Counted from the first letter of the stretch, positions 55,701 to 62,763 are shown. The stretch is 64,000 nt of DNA from Niallia taxi (GCF_004005475.1 NZ_RZTZ01000001.1:915233-979232), one strand, 5' to 3'. Notes: a model not told the origin generated them from the sequence alone. Numbers and translations are program-made.

Positions 55701-55893
55701 CTGTTTCATTAGAGCTGTTTGCCGTTTCTGATTCCCCGTCAGATGCTGACGGAGCTTGCTGAGGATCTAAAGGTTGTGCTGCATAAGATACTGAAGGTCT
55801 ACTGCTTGTAAAGATAGTAGAAAAAAAGAATACAACCATGAGTACAAGTAACATCCATTTCTTACTCGTCTTTCTCCCCTTGCGACTAATCAT
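49726..55893 (-). CDS. Giant cell-wall-anchored LTD-metallophosphoesterase protein
   Basis: 2055 residues. Signal peptide (~15-40), an acidic EQ-rich stalk (~50-140), three lamin-tail domains (~145-300, ~434-600, ~724-880; hallmarks LLITEISPDS, YEYVEVYNN), Ig-like modules, then a calcineurin-like phosphoesterase (~1505-1745) with all metal motifs: MSDTQ, HTGDLVDES, AGNHD, NFHE and SGHYHD. Then come seven 14-residue D/G/P-rich repeats (~1865-1957) and a C-terminal LPDTA motif, TM helix and RRRAK tail. Sortase should anchor it to the wall. Expected to hydrolyse phosphate esters outside the cell. ATG follows GAGGAGG. Confidence 0.85.
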   Translation of the reverse strand: MISRKGRKTSKKWMLLVLMVVFFFSTIFTSSRPSVSYAAQPLDPQQAPSASDGESETANSSNETVEKEQTLPASDSPEETKETQPPEQTETKEEDKSSSTDLKEETKTQSQTEEEAKQPEQPEQPAEESQQEEEKKEQQQETAEEDFSKYPQLLITEISPDSKGTDLYEYVEVYNNTNQTLNLASYAFYYQYTDKSQADKLLQLPDTSVASGQTQVIWFNKDELGISDFNKHFQTSLSDSQVTSFKGDFSGFANGGNRAVVIKSLAGNEIISANYMPGETDNTGLTVAYRYPASGTIMDKLQIKAAPTPGSILDDQVPAKQVEIDAPVVDNEAPQISHSPIKSSKHAVSIKIEATITDNAKIPSATLHYKQEGNDTYQSVLMSKNSSSNTGFSAVIPEEAVVKNIHYYLEATDGSTTAKTEEYVIEVDKQEDTYSSIPLLVTELAPNSQGGGTDYYEYIELYNNSNQPLPLTNYSFAYRYTDGSREDVNFKVPDAVIKPQTTVVLWFNNGAKPLADFNSQFGTSLTEDSLLSFTDAFPGFANGGNRAVVIKDRSGNELVSASYLGTENNNDGKVIQYQFPKSGTVMAKLEVLADPTPGSLKQGQVPTKPAVLPEQTEDTKAPAISHKAVSNGEAFADIAVEAVVTDDKADPFATLYYKSESTEDYISLSMTEDTKEKGKFKAIIPAEDVDSNLTYYIEASDGVNKAETDKYTVAIKKADVDYAKVPKLFVTELVPDSSNVNSADGYEFIEVYNNTNKPVNFKDYKIQYRYGADPASDVVWPSIPEDVVIPAKGTLVFWIINSANGDKTVADFNANYGTSLVENKDIVRIQSDGMANSGLRGVAIATNTQEELNVAYYNDVLEVDDTVANKGILYKYPQDGSTTSIKISSGEKQGTPGSVEANQVPGKSVQLEEDTTPPTIENTTILKETGIEDITVSAKANDNNGVKTVAVYYRTNGEQKYERLLLKKDGNDNLYTTTIYAANFIAKEYVEYYLTASDGINEVKTENHKIKINNPENTEELRINVKDGSTVSGNVLLKGTSNSHDAKKVKLFIDGKELSEAMNPSLETQAYLAVDISGLNMYFKNAITMGDEIIQLLDKDNMSYWKTFTIPIDADKLKQGINEITVRAGNKSSPFQLEESEENRDDYSLRNVRLILADGTIIRDPEKSDPAKIYDMGDDGTYRPFEHFHFTLTSEQTSAAAYNWDSKTVSDGKHTISAKDGQNEASVSVMVDNTAPVIDTNMKKQEYRGAFTINATASDELAGMESFQAMLDDEVIEVPYETASSKLSPGEHVLTITATDKAGNIANRQVSFTVNDENPTKPELVSPADIADGIKGNPLLKVKVADPTNDKLNVTFYKGFKYSAKSSNVTAYKHASDTEPPTEQKPAGEAALTEEEINTVSSLDGKYLTTDSDTQFPYHRFDVELDPSVGENDRVELAWSGKSLEGRKVSMYAWSFSENKWKMLTYKIAGNADFELKADASVKEFAKDSKISVIIQDEIPSTPDDYDYTFVWMSDTQYYSESYPYIFKRQTEWIAEMKEQMKIKYVFHTGDLVDESDKVQQWQYADEYMQVLDDNNIPYGVLAGNHDVDQLSNDYNEYYKWFGADRFSSKSYYGNSYKNNRGHYDLISAGGNDFIMLYMGWGVDDEDIAWMNNVLKQYPNRKAILNFHEYLLVSGNRSPIGDKIYEEVVKPNKNVLAVLSGHYHDSETLISEVDDNGDGTADREVYQMLGDYQGGPEGGQGYLKLLHFDQDNNRIIVNTYSPYLDDYNFYDPAEYPGKDELIINMDLEAEKKRVATDYFAVNVYTDDEIGKQENIESGKTAEIEWQGLEEGNEYAWYAVATDDYTGSAVSDIWTFIKGAKEDDTETPTDPSDGDNGETPGDTDPSDGDNGETPGDTDPSDGDNGETPGDTDPSDGDNGEIPGDTDPSDGDNGETPGDTDPTDGDNEETPGDTDPIDGDSEENPVASHPSDNNGNIPGRTNTDNNSGDDKRNPSGQKGSNVQLVSVSANNNSGNDSVLPDTATDYYNLLIIGAVLAVAGISIYAIIRRRAKLVQNR
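50023..50300 (-). repeat. 42-bp tandem repeats encoding DPSDGDNGETPGDT
   Basis: About 6.5 copies of a 42-bp unit in the wall-spanning part of the giant surface protein; the unit nearest the C terminus is degenerate. Copies differ mostly at synonymous positions. Confidence 0.9.
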
Positions 55894-55957
55894 ATTTGCC
55901 TCCTCTGCTTATTCAAATGCCACCCTCGTCCATCATAATAAAAAGTTTTTAAACTGC

Positions 55958-55984
55958 TTTTAACAATTTGTGAATAATTGTTAA
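55958..55984 (-). promoter_or_regulatory. PhoP-box-like repeats upstream of the giant surface protein
   Basis: On the minus strand TTAACA, TTCACA and TTAAAA start 10-11 bases apart. This fits the B. subtilis PhoP pattern TT(A/C)ACA with ~5-bp gaps. A TATGAT/TATTAT -10 lies further downstream. Confidence 0.45.
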
Positions 55985-56077
55985 GAAAAGGGGATATATG
56001 TAAACGAATTGTGAGAATTATTGTCCCTCCAAAACAGAAAATGGATAAATCCCATGTCCCGTCAGCGTTATTCCTTA

Positions 56078-56105
56078 TTTACAAAATGTAAACAAAAAAA
56101 TTACA
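56078..56105 (+). promoter_or_regulatory. PhoP-box-like repeats upstream of the choice-of-anchor I protein
   Basis: TTTACA, TAAACA and ATTACA start exactly 11 bases apart, with GTTACA a little further on (56117). Same interpretation as the divergent site. Confidence 0.45.
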
Positions 56106-56183
56106 TAATTCAGATAGTTACACCATAGTAGAAAGTTATCCTATTTATAGATTTATACATATAGAGGAGGAACAAGAGGAAAA

Positions 56184-58403
56184 ATGAAGCTACCAAAAAA
56201 ATTAAAAGGAATTTCCGCATTATCACTAACAGGCTTAATGTTGTTTTCTGCCTACCCATCCATCACACTTGCTGAAAGCAGCTTAGATGTGAAAAAAATT
56301 GCCAGTTACAGTACAGGCATTACGGATGAGGATGGCGGCGTTGCAGAAATCGTCAAATACAACAAGGATAATGAGAAATTTTATGTCATTAATGGAAAAG
56401 CCCAGACAATTGATGTTGTAGACCTGTCAGGTTTATACTCCACAGAAGTACAGAACCTGCAAAAAGAAAAGTCGATTAACATAGCCGATGTAGTCAATTC
56501 AGACTCCTTTCAATACGGAGATTTAACGAGCATAGATATTAACACAGATAAAAAAATTATTGCTGCAGCTGTTCAAGAGGCTGATTATACGAAAAACGGA
56601 CGAATCGTTGTCATGAACTATGATGGAGAAGTTCAGGAAACATTTGAAGCAGGTGTACAGCCTGACATGGTTAAGATTTCAGCTGATGGGAAATACATCC
56701 TGACTGCAGACGAAGCAGAGCCAAGACAAGGACTTGAAAATGGAGTGGATCCAGAAGGTTCTGTGACTATCGTTAATTTTGATACGAAAGTTGTAAATAA
56801 AGTGAAATTTGATGATACAAGTGTGATTGATGAGGATGTACATATCCGCAATGGAGGAACAATAGCTGATGCTGTCCGTGATCTTGAGCCAGAATATCTT
56901 GCTTTAAACAAGGATGCAAGCAAGGCTTATGTAACATTGCAAGAGAATAATGCAGTTGCCGCAGTTGATGTAACAACAGGCAAGGTATTATCTGTTAAAT
57001 CATTAGGATACAAAGACCACTCCTTAAAAGGAAATGGCCTTGATGCAGCCCGTAATGACAAAATTGAAATTAAGCAATTACCGATTTTAGGTGCATATAT
57101 GCCTGACTCCATCGCACAAACAGAAATCGGCGGTGTTGAATATCTCCTTACAGCAAATGAAGGTGACGCGACAGAGTGGGAAGAATTTGTTAATATCAAT
57201 GACTTCAAAAAAGTCAAAGATTCTATTAATTTAGATACTTCCCTGTTTAAAGGCTTTACGAATGAAGAGGCAGAAGCAGCCTTTCAAGAAATGAAGGACT
57301 CAGGAGACTATGACAAGCTGGAAGTGCTGACAGACAGAGGCACAGACGCAATATATACACTTGGCGGCCGCTCATTCTCCATTTGGAAAGCAGATACGAT
57401 GGAACTAGTATACGACAGTGGCAGCGATTTTGAGGATATTACAGCAGCACAATATCCAGATGTATTCAACTGGTCAAATGATGACGATGTTTTTGAGAAA
57501 CGAAGCGCCAAAAAAGGACCTGAACCTGAAGATGTTAAAGTCGGGCAAATCGGTAATGATCTGTATGCATTTATCGGACTTGAAAGAATCGGCGGTTACA
57601 TGACCTATAATATTTCTAATCCTTCCTCTCCAACATTTGCTAACTATTTGAATACTAGAGATTTTTCTAGTGCAGTGTCAGGAGATGTGGCACCAGAAGG
57701 GCTTGAATTTATCCAAGCAGAGGATAGTCCTACAGGCAGACCTCTTGTCCTTGTCGGCAATGAGGTAAGCGGCACTGTTTCTGTTAATGAATATCAGACA
57801 GAACAGGTTATCCCAATTGAAGAGATTGCACTTACTGAAACAGAAACAGCATTGGAAGTCGGCAAAACTTTAGCCTTAACTGCTTCCGTTAAACCAGCAA
57901 ACACGACAGACAGCAAGGAATTAACATGGACAAGCTCTGACGCAAGTATTGCCACTGTAAATGAAACAGGTTTAGTCACAGCTATAGCACCAGGTACTGC
58001 AACTATCACAGTGGAAACTGCTGATAAAAAGCATCAGGCAACAAGCATTATAACAGTTACAGCACCAGTTATAGCTGATGATGAAACTGATACTGATCAA
58101 GGTACAGACACAGGCACAGATGAAGACACGGAGACTGACACAAATCTTCCTGATGAAGATACATCTTCACAAGACGACCAAGATAACTCTGGTAACGAAA
58201 ACAGTAATGACAATAACAGCAACGAATCTGATGATAATGTGGAGGTTGTTGAAACTGTTTCCGCAAATGATGACAATAACGACGGCAATGGCAATACACT
58301 GCCAGATACAGCAACGAGCAATTACAGCTTCTTATTGTATGGCGGTATCATTCTTGCCGGAGGCGGTATCCTTTACTTTATTGCGAAGCGCAGATTAGCA
58401 TAA
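56184..58403 (+). CDS. Choice-of-anchor I beta-propeller surface protein with LPDTA sorting signal
   Basis: 739 residues. Signal peptide (~10-30), a beta-propeller-like 'choice-of-anchor I' region (~35-540; LLTANEGDATEWEEF, EPEDVKVGQIGNDLYAFIGLERIGG), a bacterial Ig-like BIG2 domain (~545-625; ITVETADKK at its end), an Asp/Thr/Asn-rich stalk, then LPDTATSNYSF, a TM helix and AKRRLA. The sorting signal nearly equals that of the divergent giant protein, so the same sortase is expected. Anchor-I proteins sometimes accompany secreted phosphatases; activity here is unproven. ATG after GAGGAGG. Confidence 0.82.
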   Translation: MKLPKKLKGISALSLTGLMLFSAYPSITLAESSLDVKKIASYSTGITDEDGGVAEIVKYNKDNEKFYVINGKAQTIDVVDLSGLYSTEVQNLQKEKSINIADVVNSDSFQYGDLTSIDINTDKKIIAAAVQEADYTKNGRIVVMNYDGEVQETFEAGVQPDMVKISADGKYILTADEAEPRQGLENGVDPEGSVTIVNFDTKVVNKVKFDDTSVIDEDVHIRNGGTIADAVRDLEPEYLALNKDASKAYVTLQENNAVAAVDVTTGKVLSVKSLGYKDHSLKGNGLDAARNDKIEIKQLPILGAYMPDSIAQTEIGGVEYLLTANEGDATEWEEFVNINDFKKVKDSINLDTSLFKGFTNEEAEAAFQEMKDSGDYDKLEVLTDRGTDAIYTLGGRSFSIWKADTMELVYDSGSDFEDITAAQYPDVFNWSNDDDVFEKRSAKKGPEPEDVKVGQIGNDLYAFIGLERIGGYMTYNISNPSSPTFANYLNTRDFSSAVSGDVAPEGLEFIQAEDSPTGRPLVLVGNEVSGTVSVNEYQTEQVIPIEEIALTETETALEVGKTLALTASVKPANTTDSKELTWTSSDASIATVNETGLVTAIAPGTATITVETADKKHQATSIITVTAPVIADDETDTDQGTDTGTDEDTETDTNLPDEDTSSQDDQDNSGNENSNDNNSNESDDNVEVVETVSANDDNNDGNGNTLPDTATSNYSFLLYGGIILAGGGILYFIAKRRLA

Positions 58404-58406
58404 GTG

Positions 58407-58441
58407 CAAAATCCCCCTTATTCCAAAAGGGGGATTTTAAT
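58407..58441 (+). terminator. Terminator of the choice-of-anchor I gene
   Basis: AAAATCCCCC / GGGGGATTTT hairpin with a T-rich tail. Confidence 0.85.
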
Positions 58442-58466
58442 TTCTTTAATGGAAAGTCAAGTAGAC

Positions 58467-58501
58467 AAAAAAACAGCTTAACCTGTCTCAGGTCAAACTG
58501 T
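58467..58501 (-). terminator. Terminator of the spoIIS-like operon
   Basis: Minus strand ACAGTTTGACCT-GAGAC-AGGTTAAGCTGT (paired, two wobbles) followed by TTTTTTT. Confidence 0.85.
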
Positions 58502-58523
58502 CATCACTTCAAATATTTATATG

Positions 58524-58673
58524 TTAATCAAGTATTTTCGTCTTTAGTTGCTGTAATTTGAACTTCAGCCTTGCATTAAGCTCCAATAAGACATCCTGCT
58601 CCAAATCGATCTTTGGAAGCTTTCCGCTTGGCTTTTCCAGTAAAAAGGGACTTTTTCTTTTCTTTGATGTCAT
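58524..58673 (-). CDS. SpoIISC-like small protein (second antitoxin-like partner)
   Basis: About 49 residues, basic N-terminal half, helical C terminus. ATG 58673 lies six bases after GGGGG. Its segment KKRKSPFLLEKPSGKLP aligns with KKNQSPLIVKKSTSSLP of the 73-aa gene just upstream, so the two are paralogues. That mirrors B. subtilis spoIISABC, where SpoIISC is a second small antitoxin. Assignment is by position and this short similarity. Confidence 0.6.
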   Translation of the reverse strand: MTSKKRKSPFLLEKPSGKLPKIDLEQDVLLELNARLKFKLQQLKTKILD

Positions 58674-58740
58674 CATATTCCCCCACGCTGTTATTATAAT
58701 AAGCTTAGTATATTTACTGTATAGGCAAAATATGTGTTTC

Positions 58741-58962
58741 TTAATCATGCAGATGAATAATATTTGTTCCTCTGGCAGTCTTGTTGTATTTTAAGTGATT
58801 GACCACTTCATCACTCTTTTCAAACAATTCCCTTGTATATAATGCTGTAGGAACATGTGGAAGAGATGATGTAGATTTTTTGACAATAAGAGGCGATTGG
58901 TTCTTTTTTCTCATCCGACCAGCTTCTCTGACTGCAGGCATCGTGTAATCTTTATCCTCCAT
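58741..58962 (-). CDS. spoIISB: SpoIISB-like antitoxin
   Basis: 73 residues, basic and hydrophilic. The part KKSTSSLPHVP... TRELFEKSDEV resembles the toxin-binding region of B. subtilis SpoIISB (KKRSTTS...ARIFKENERL). It follows the SpoIISA-like gene by 79 bp on the same strand. Start ATG follows AAAGGAAC. Expected to bind the cytosolic domain of the toxin and neutralise it. Homology is recalled, not computed. Confidence 0.7.
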   Translation of the reverse strand: MEDKDYTMPAVREAGRMRKKNQSPLIVKKSTSSLPHVPTALYTRELFEKSDEVVNHLKYNKTARGTNIIHLHD

Positions 58963-59041
58963 GATATCTGTTCCTTTCCTTGTTTATACTTCTATTTTAT
59001 CATCATATCCTTGAATCTTCCACTTAAAAGAGCGCCCGTTT

Positions 59042-59899
59042 TTACTGCTCCTTGTACCATGTGTGAATTACTGCAAGATCAATAATATAGTCAAAATCGA
59101 TTTGCAGCAGCGGCTCCTTTTCCGATTCAACAGAAATGATGACAGGATGAATCAATTTCGTGAAAGGAATAAGCACTATTTTTTTGTCTAATTGCACAAT
59201 TGTCTCTTCATTTAAACGGTTTAGCTGATCCTCATTCAGTTCAATTCCGAGAGTAGTCCCGACTTCAGCAGTAAAGATGCTGTCATCCTCTTTGCAGAAA
59301 ACCGTAATATCCTGTCTGCACACTTCTCCATAAGCATACAGGAAATCCTCAAGGCTTATCCGGTAGTCTTCTATGTCCGTCCAATCTTGTGTTCCGAATG
59401 ATTCTGTCGCAATACTGTCCAAAATCGTCGTGAACTGTTTACTTCTGCTTTTCGTCTGAATGATTACTTTTTTCATCTCATCATTAATGCTCTCTACTTC
59501 ATTGATGCTTTCTACTTCTGCTACCCCGATTCTTTTTATATTCGGTGTGATAAATATAGCTAAGTCTACAAAAACAAACATAAGAGCCATCAATGCATAG
59601 CTCCTCCATTCGCTCTCCTTAAACCCTATATCCATCAGCAGCAAAATCATGCCAACAATAAACAGAAAATACCATGTTCTTCTCAGGTTTTGCTTGGATT
59701 CTCGGAAGAAAATTGGAAACGACCAGCTAATATATAACATAATAGCCGTAAATCCAATTATTAAACTCCATTTATTTCCCTGTAAAAAAGCAACAGCCTC
59801 ATTGCCCCAATAATTTTTCGTCAACACTATAAGGGCGAAAACAATAAGCGGAAACGCTAACTTGATTATCAGCTTCTGTGAATCCTTTCTAATCATCAT
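59042..59899 (-). CDS. spoIISA: SpoIISA-family membrane toxin
   Basis: 285 residues: about four N-terminal TM helices (~10-27, 43-60, 74-92, 103-118) then a cytosolic GAF-like domain. RRTWYFLFIVGMILL and IVLIPFTKLIHPVIISV ... QIDFDYIIDLAVIH closely resemble B. subtilis SpoIISA (248 aa, three TM helices). SpoIISA kills sporulating or starving cells by damaging the membrane unless SpoIISB is present. The extra N-terminal ~35 residues are unusual. SD GGGGAAGG lies upstream of the double ATG. Confidence 0.8.
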   Translation of the reverse strand: MMIRKDSQKLIIKLAFPLIVFALIVLTKNYWGNEAVAFLQGNKWSLIIGFTAIMLYISWSFPIFFRESKQNLRRTWYFLFIVGMILLLMDIGFKESEWRSYALMALMFVFVDLAIFITPNIKRIGVAEVESINEVESINDEMKKVIIQTKSRSKQFTTILDSIATESFGTQDWTDIEDYRISLEDFLYAYGEVCRQDITVFCKEDDSIFTAEVGTTLGIELNEDQLNRLNEETIVQLDKKIVLIPFTKLIHPVIISVESEKEPLLQIDFDYIIDLAVIHTWYKEQ

Positions 59900-60106
59900 C
59901 CCTGTTTCCTTCCCCTCTTTTTTAGCAGTGATTGAAGATTGGACAAGTATTGAGCTCTAGCTGTTTAGGTTAATAATAACTTTATAGTGTTATAGTAATT
60001 CTACCAAAAATTTGGATTTATATGGAATGAAAACTGTGCTTTATATCTAAAAATACCAAAAATAGGACATATTTGCTAGATTATCCTCTAAATAGTTGAT
60101 TTCACT
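59900..60106. other. AT-rich promoter region of the spoIIS-like operon
   Basis: About 200 bp with several TATAAT-like runs (e.g. TATAAA near 59979) but no single convincing promoter. No other element was recognised. Confidence 0.35.
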
Positions 60107-60134
60107 AAAAAACAGGGAATAATATTTTCCCTGT
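60107..60134 (-). terminator. Terminator of the NERD-domain gene
   Basis: ACAGGGAA / TTCCCTGT hairpin followed by TTTTTT on the minus strand. Confidence 0.85.
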
Positions 60135-60193
60135 CAGACTGAAGTAATTTGCACAAAGAGTTTGAGGATACCGAATTACAATGTTTTCTATAT

Positions 60194-60829
60194 TTAGTTG
60201 CTGCTCTGTCCGTCTCTCTTCAACTCGTCCACATGGAGCTTTCGTAATTCAGGGGATGTGACATTTGCCTTTTCTAAAGCACTATGCATAATTTTAATGA
60301 TAAGATCTGAAAATATTGGATTTGGATTAACCAGCTTAAGTACATTACATTTTCTTGTGATAAAATTGGAAAGCTCTGTATCATATACAATAAGATCATT
60401 TGATTTCATTTGTCTCAGTTCCTCATTAACTTTAAATACGGCTCTTTTAGTAAAGGAAATCATTGATACATATGTTATCCCCTTAACAGCGCTCAAAACA
60501 GCTTTAATAGCCTCTATATGCCCATAGTTTTGATTAAATGGGTTCATCATTGGAAACTTCCCATTAACACTCCAACTCTTTCGCTTGCGGTCACCGTAAA
60601 TCGTTCCTTTGTAATTTTTTGTTTCTATTACAAAAATGGCATACGGAGTAAACACAATATGATCAATTTGAGAATAGCCAGATTTGGCTTTGCTGTTTTT
60701 GATAAGCAAATCGCTGAGATACAAGTAACTTTTTGGCAGCTGGTCTAACTGGATATTTATCTTATATTCTCCTAATTCACCAATTCTGTCCGCAGTAACT
60801 TTTGCTTTTATGCCCTTTTCCTGAGTCAT
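60194..60829 (-). CDS. NERD-domain protein
   Basis: About 211 residues. The nuclease-related core is IDHIVFTPYAIFVIETKNYKG: Asp and the ETK motif match the PD-(D/E)xK-like NERD domain. No helicase or kinase domain is attached. ATG 60829 is chosen over GTG 60838. NERD proteins are presumed to process nucleic acid; this one is a single gene near a toxin module, but no functional link is shown. Confidence 0.8.
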   Translation of the reverse strand: MTQEKGIKAKVTADRIGELGEYKINIQLDQLPKSYLYLSDLLIKNSKAKSGYSQIDHIVFTPYAIFVIETKNYKGTIYGDRKRKSWSVNGKFPMMNPFNQNYGHIEAIKAVLSAVKGITYVSMISFTKRAVFKVNEELRQMKSNDLIVYDTELSNFITRKCNVLKLVNPNPIFSDLIIKIMHSALEKANVTSPELRKLHVDELKRDGQSSN

Positions 60830-60887
60830 TATTTCCACTCTTTCTCTGAATGTATGTATATATAACTATTTTACTTATTGAGTACAC

Positions 60888-60928
60888 AAAAAACCAGTTC
60901 CCTATTTTTTTACTAGGAGCTGGTTTAA
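60888..60928 (-). terminator. Terminator of the lipoprotein gene
   Basis: AAACCAGCTCC / GGGAACTGGTTT imperfect hairpin then TTTTTT on the minus strand. Confidence 0.75.
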
Positions 60929-60980
60929 AGGAATAAAGTACATTTCATATCCTATAATATTTCCATCCATTTGTTGAATT

Positions 60981-61805
60981 TCATCTAGCTTCGTTCACTA
61001 ATTTAGTTACTTCTTCGTTAATACCTTCCTCGACCTCTACTTCTTCTTCAACGAAACTTTTATCTGCTTTTGTTCTAGCCTGCTTCAACATTACATCAAA
61101 ATTCTCAGCCGGTCTCATGTATTTACTGCTTTTCTTGTCATAATCAAATTTCGCTTGATATGCCCCAATAAAAGAATAATAATCAAAATTTGTTTTAAAA
61201 TCAGTTTCAGATTTGCCGTATCCATTTAAAAAGGCAACCATTTCATCACCTTTTGATGATGGTTTATGTCCATTCAGTGTAATGAGATAAGTTTCCTTCA
61301 ATTCTTCTTCAGTCAAATCAGGAAATTTCTCATCCATTCCATCTTGTTCTGCAGTAATATAACCTCCCTCCTCCAGTATTAATATTTCACTGCCTTCTAA
61401 GCTTGGATCACCATTTAACACTTGATTAATTTTAAAGGTTAGTTTTGTGTAAGGATAGCCTTGTGCAGTTTCTTTATCTATGTGCACATAATTCTCAGTA
61501 GATACCACTACTCCCTCAACTGCTATTTCTGAATCATCCACTAACTCTCTAGCATTCTCGTACTTAACTACGAATGATGCTTGAGTTTCTATAATAGTAG
61601 CATTATCTACCGAAATTTCTTTATTATTGTCTACAAGGTTTTTTTCTTCTAAAGAACTATTTGAAGTATCTTTTTGAGAAACTGATTCAGTATGATTATT
61701 CTTTTTTTCTTGCTCTTCAATCTGTGATTCGTTCCCTATGCTTCCACATCCAGTTAAAATGAACATCGATAATATCCCAAACCGTATAGACCTTAGGTTT
61801 TTCAT
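60981..61805 (-). CDS. Unknown lipoprotein (274 aa)
   Basis: Signal peptide ends in the lipobox FILTGC. Next come ~45 polar Ser/Asn/Glu-rich linker residues and a ~180-residue beta-rich domain (EIAVEGVVVSTENYV... TKLTFKINQVLNGD). That part resembles small Bacillus lipoproteins with an OB/cupredoxin-like beta core, without known activity. The C terminus is an acidic helix (EEEVEVEEG). SD AGGAGG. Not recognised. Confidence 0.75.
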   Translation of the reverse strand: MKNLRSIRFGILSMFILTGCGSIGNESQIEEQEKKNNHTESVSQKDTSNSSLEEKNLVDNNKEISVDNATIIETQASFVVKYENARELVDDSEIAVEGVVVSTENYVHIDKETAQGYPYTKLTFKINQVLNGDPSLEGSEILILEEGGYITAEQDGMDEKFPDLTEEELKETYLITLNGHKPSSKGDEMVAFLNGYGKSETDFKTNFDYYSFIGAYQAKFDYDKKSSKYMRPAENFDVMLKQARTKADKSFVEEEVEVEEGINEEVTKLVNEAR

Positions 61806-62251
61806 TTTTCTTTCCTCCTAAACTATTATTCATTCCAGGAGATATTTTACGCCCGTTTTATGTAGTAAAAGTATTAATAGGATTGGACAATCAAACATGC
61901 CAAAATATATCTTATTATCTTCACATATATCTTACTGTCCTCTATGTAGAAATCTCCTTTTGTTGTTTATAATACTGGAATAACAGTAGCACTTTAATAT
62001 AAATCAAATACAATCCTCTGCTCAATATTGTATTGTATCCCCTTACATTTCAGTCTATCTTATTGTCTAATAAATTCACAGACACTATGTGTTGTTTCTC
62101 TCCTATTTAATTTTACAAGGAGGATATAATTTGGAATGGCATCATGCTTATAAAGAAAAAAAGTATCGCACCATTTTCTAATAAGAAGTCTAAATAAGCT
62201 AGATGATTTGTTTCAATCTAAAAAGTAAAAGAAGCCAAAACGCTAATACAT
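61806..62251. other. 445-bp gene-poor gap between lipoprotein and tRNA cluster
   Basis: AT-rich. The only feature is a 16-codon plus-strand frame at 62131-62181 with a strong SD. No RNA gene was recognised. Confidence 0.4.
62131..62181 (+). CDS. Possible 16-residue peptide or gene remnant
   Basis: TTG start at 62131 with AAGGAGG seven bases upstream encodes MEWHHAYKEKKYRTIF then TAA. Probably a remnant of a gene's 5' end; only the SD and start support it. Confidence 0.3.
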   Translation: MEWHHAYKEKKYRTIF

Positions 62252-62283
62252 AAAAAAAGCTCCCTACTATGTAGGGAGCCTTA
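62252..62283 (-). terminator. Terminator of the rRNA-tRNA operon
   Basis: GGCTCCCTAC / GTAGGGAGC hairpin followed by TTTTTTT on the minus strand. Confidence 0.9.
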
Positions 62284-62296
62284 AATTTATACATGA

Positions 62297-62377
62297 TACC
62301 GGTGGCCGGGGTCGAACCGGCACTCCAGAGGAACACGATTTTGAGTCGTGCGCGTCTGCCAATTCCGCCACACCGGC
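62297..62377 (-). tRNA. tRNA-Leu (CAA)
   Basis: Acceptor GCCGGTG/CACCGGT, long variable arm typical of leucine tRNA, anticodon CAA in ACTCAAAAT. CCA not encoded. Last gene of the array. Confidence 0.95.
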
Positions 62378-62390
62378 GTAATAAATTTTT

Positions 62391-62464
62391 TGGAGGCGGC
62401 AACCGGATTTGAACCGGTGATAAAGGTTTTGCAGACCTTGGCCTTACCACTTGGCTATGCCGCC
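62391..62464 (-). tRNA. tRNA-Cys (GCA)
   Basis: Acceptor GGCGGCA/TGCCGCC with encoded CCA; anticodon GCA. Confidence 0.95.
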
Positions 62465-62474
62465 TTGACAATAT

Positions 62475-62549
62475 TGGAGCGGAAGACGGGGTTCGAACCC
62501 GCGACCCCCACCTTGGCAAGGTGATGTTCTACCACTGAACTACTTCCGC
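62475..62549 (-). tRNA. tRNA-Gly (GCC)
   Basis: Acceptor GCGGAAG/CTTCCGC with CCA; anticodon GCC. Confidence 0.95.
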
Positions 62550-62553
62550 ATAA

Positions 62554-62628
62554 TGGCTGGGCTAGCTGGATTCGAACCAACGAGTGACGGAGTCAAAGTC
62601 CGTTGCCTTACCGCTTGGCTATAGCCCA
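62554..62628 (-). tRNA. tRNA-Gln (TTG)
   Basis: Acceptor TGGGCTA/TAGCCCA with CCA; anticodon TTG. Confidence 0.95.
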
Positions 62629-62674
62629 ATATCATTATATATTCAGCATTATCATAATTTATTACAAATATATA

Positions 62675-62751
62675 TGGGGCGAATAATGGGAATCGAACCC
62701 ACGAGTGTCGGAGCCACAATCCGATGCGTTAACCACTTCGCCATATCCGCC
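62675..62751 (-). tRNA. tRNA-His (GTG)
   Basis: Has the extra G at position -1 paired with C73, the identity element of histidine tRNA; anticodon GTG. Confidence 0.95.
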
Positions 62752-62763
62752 ATAAAATTTATT

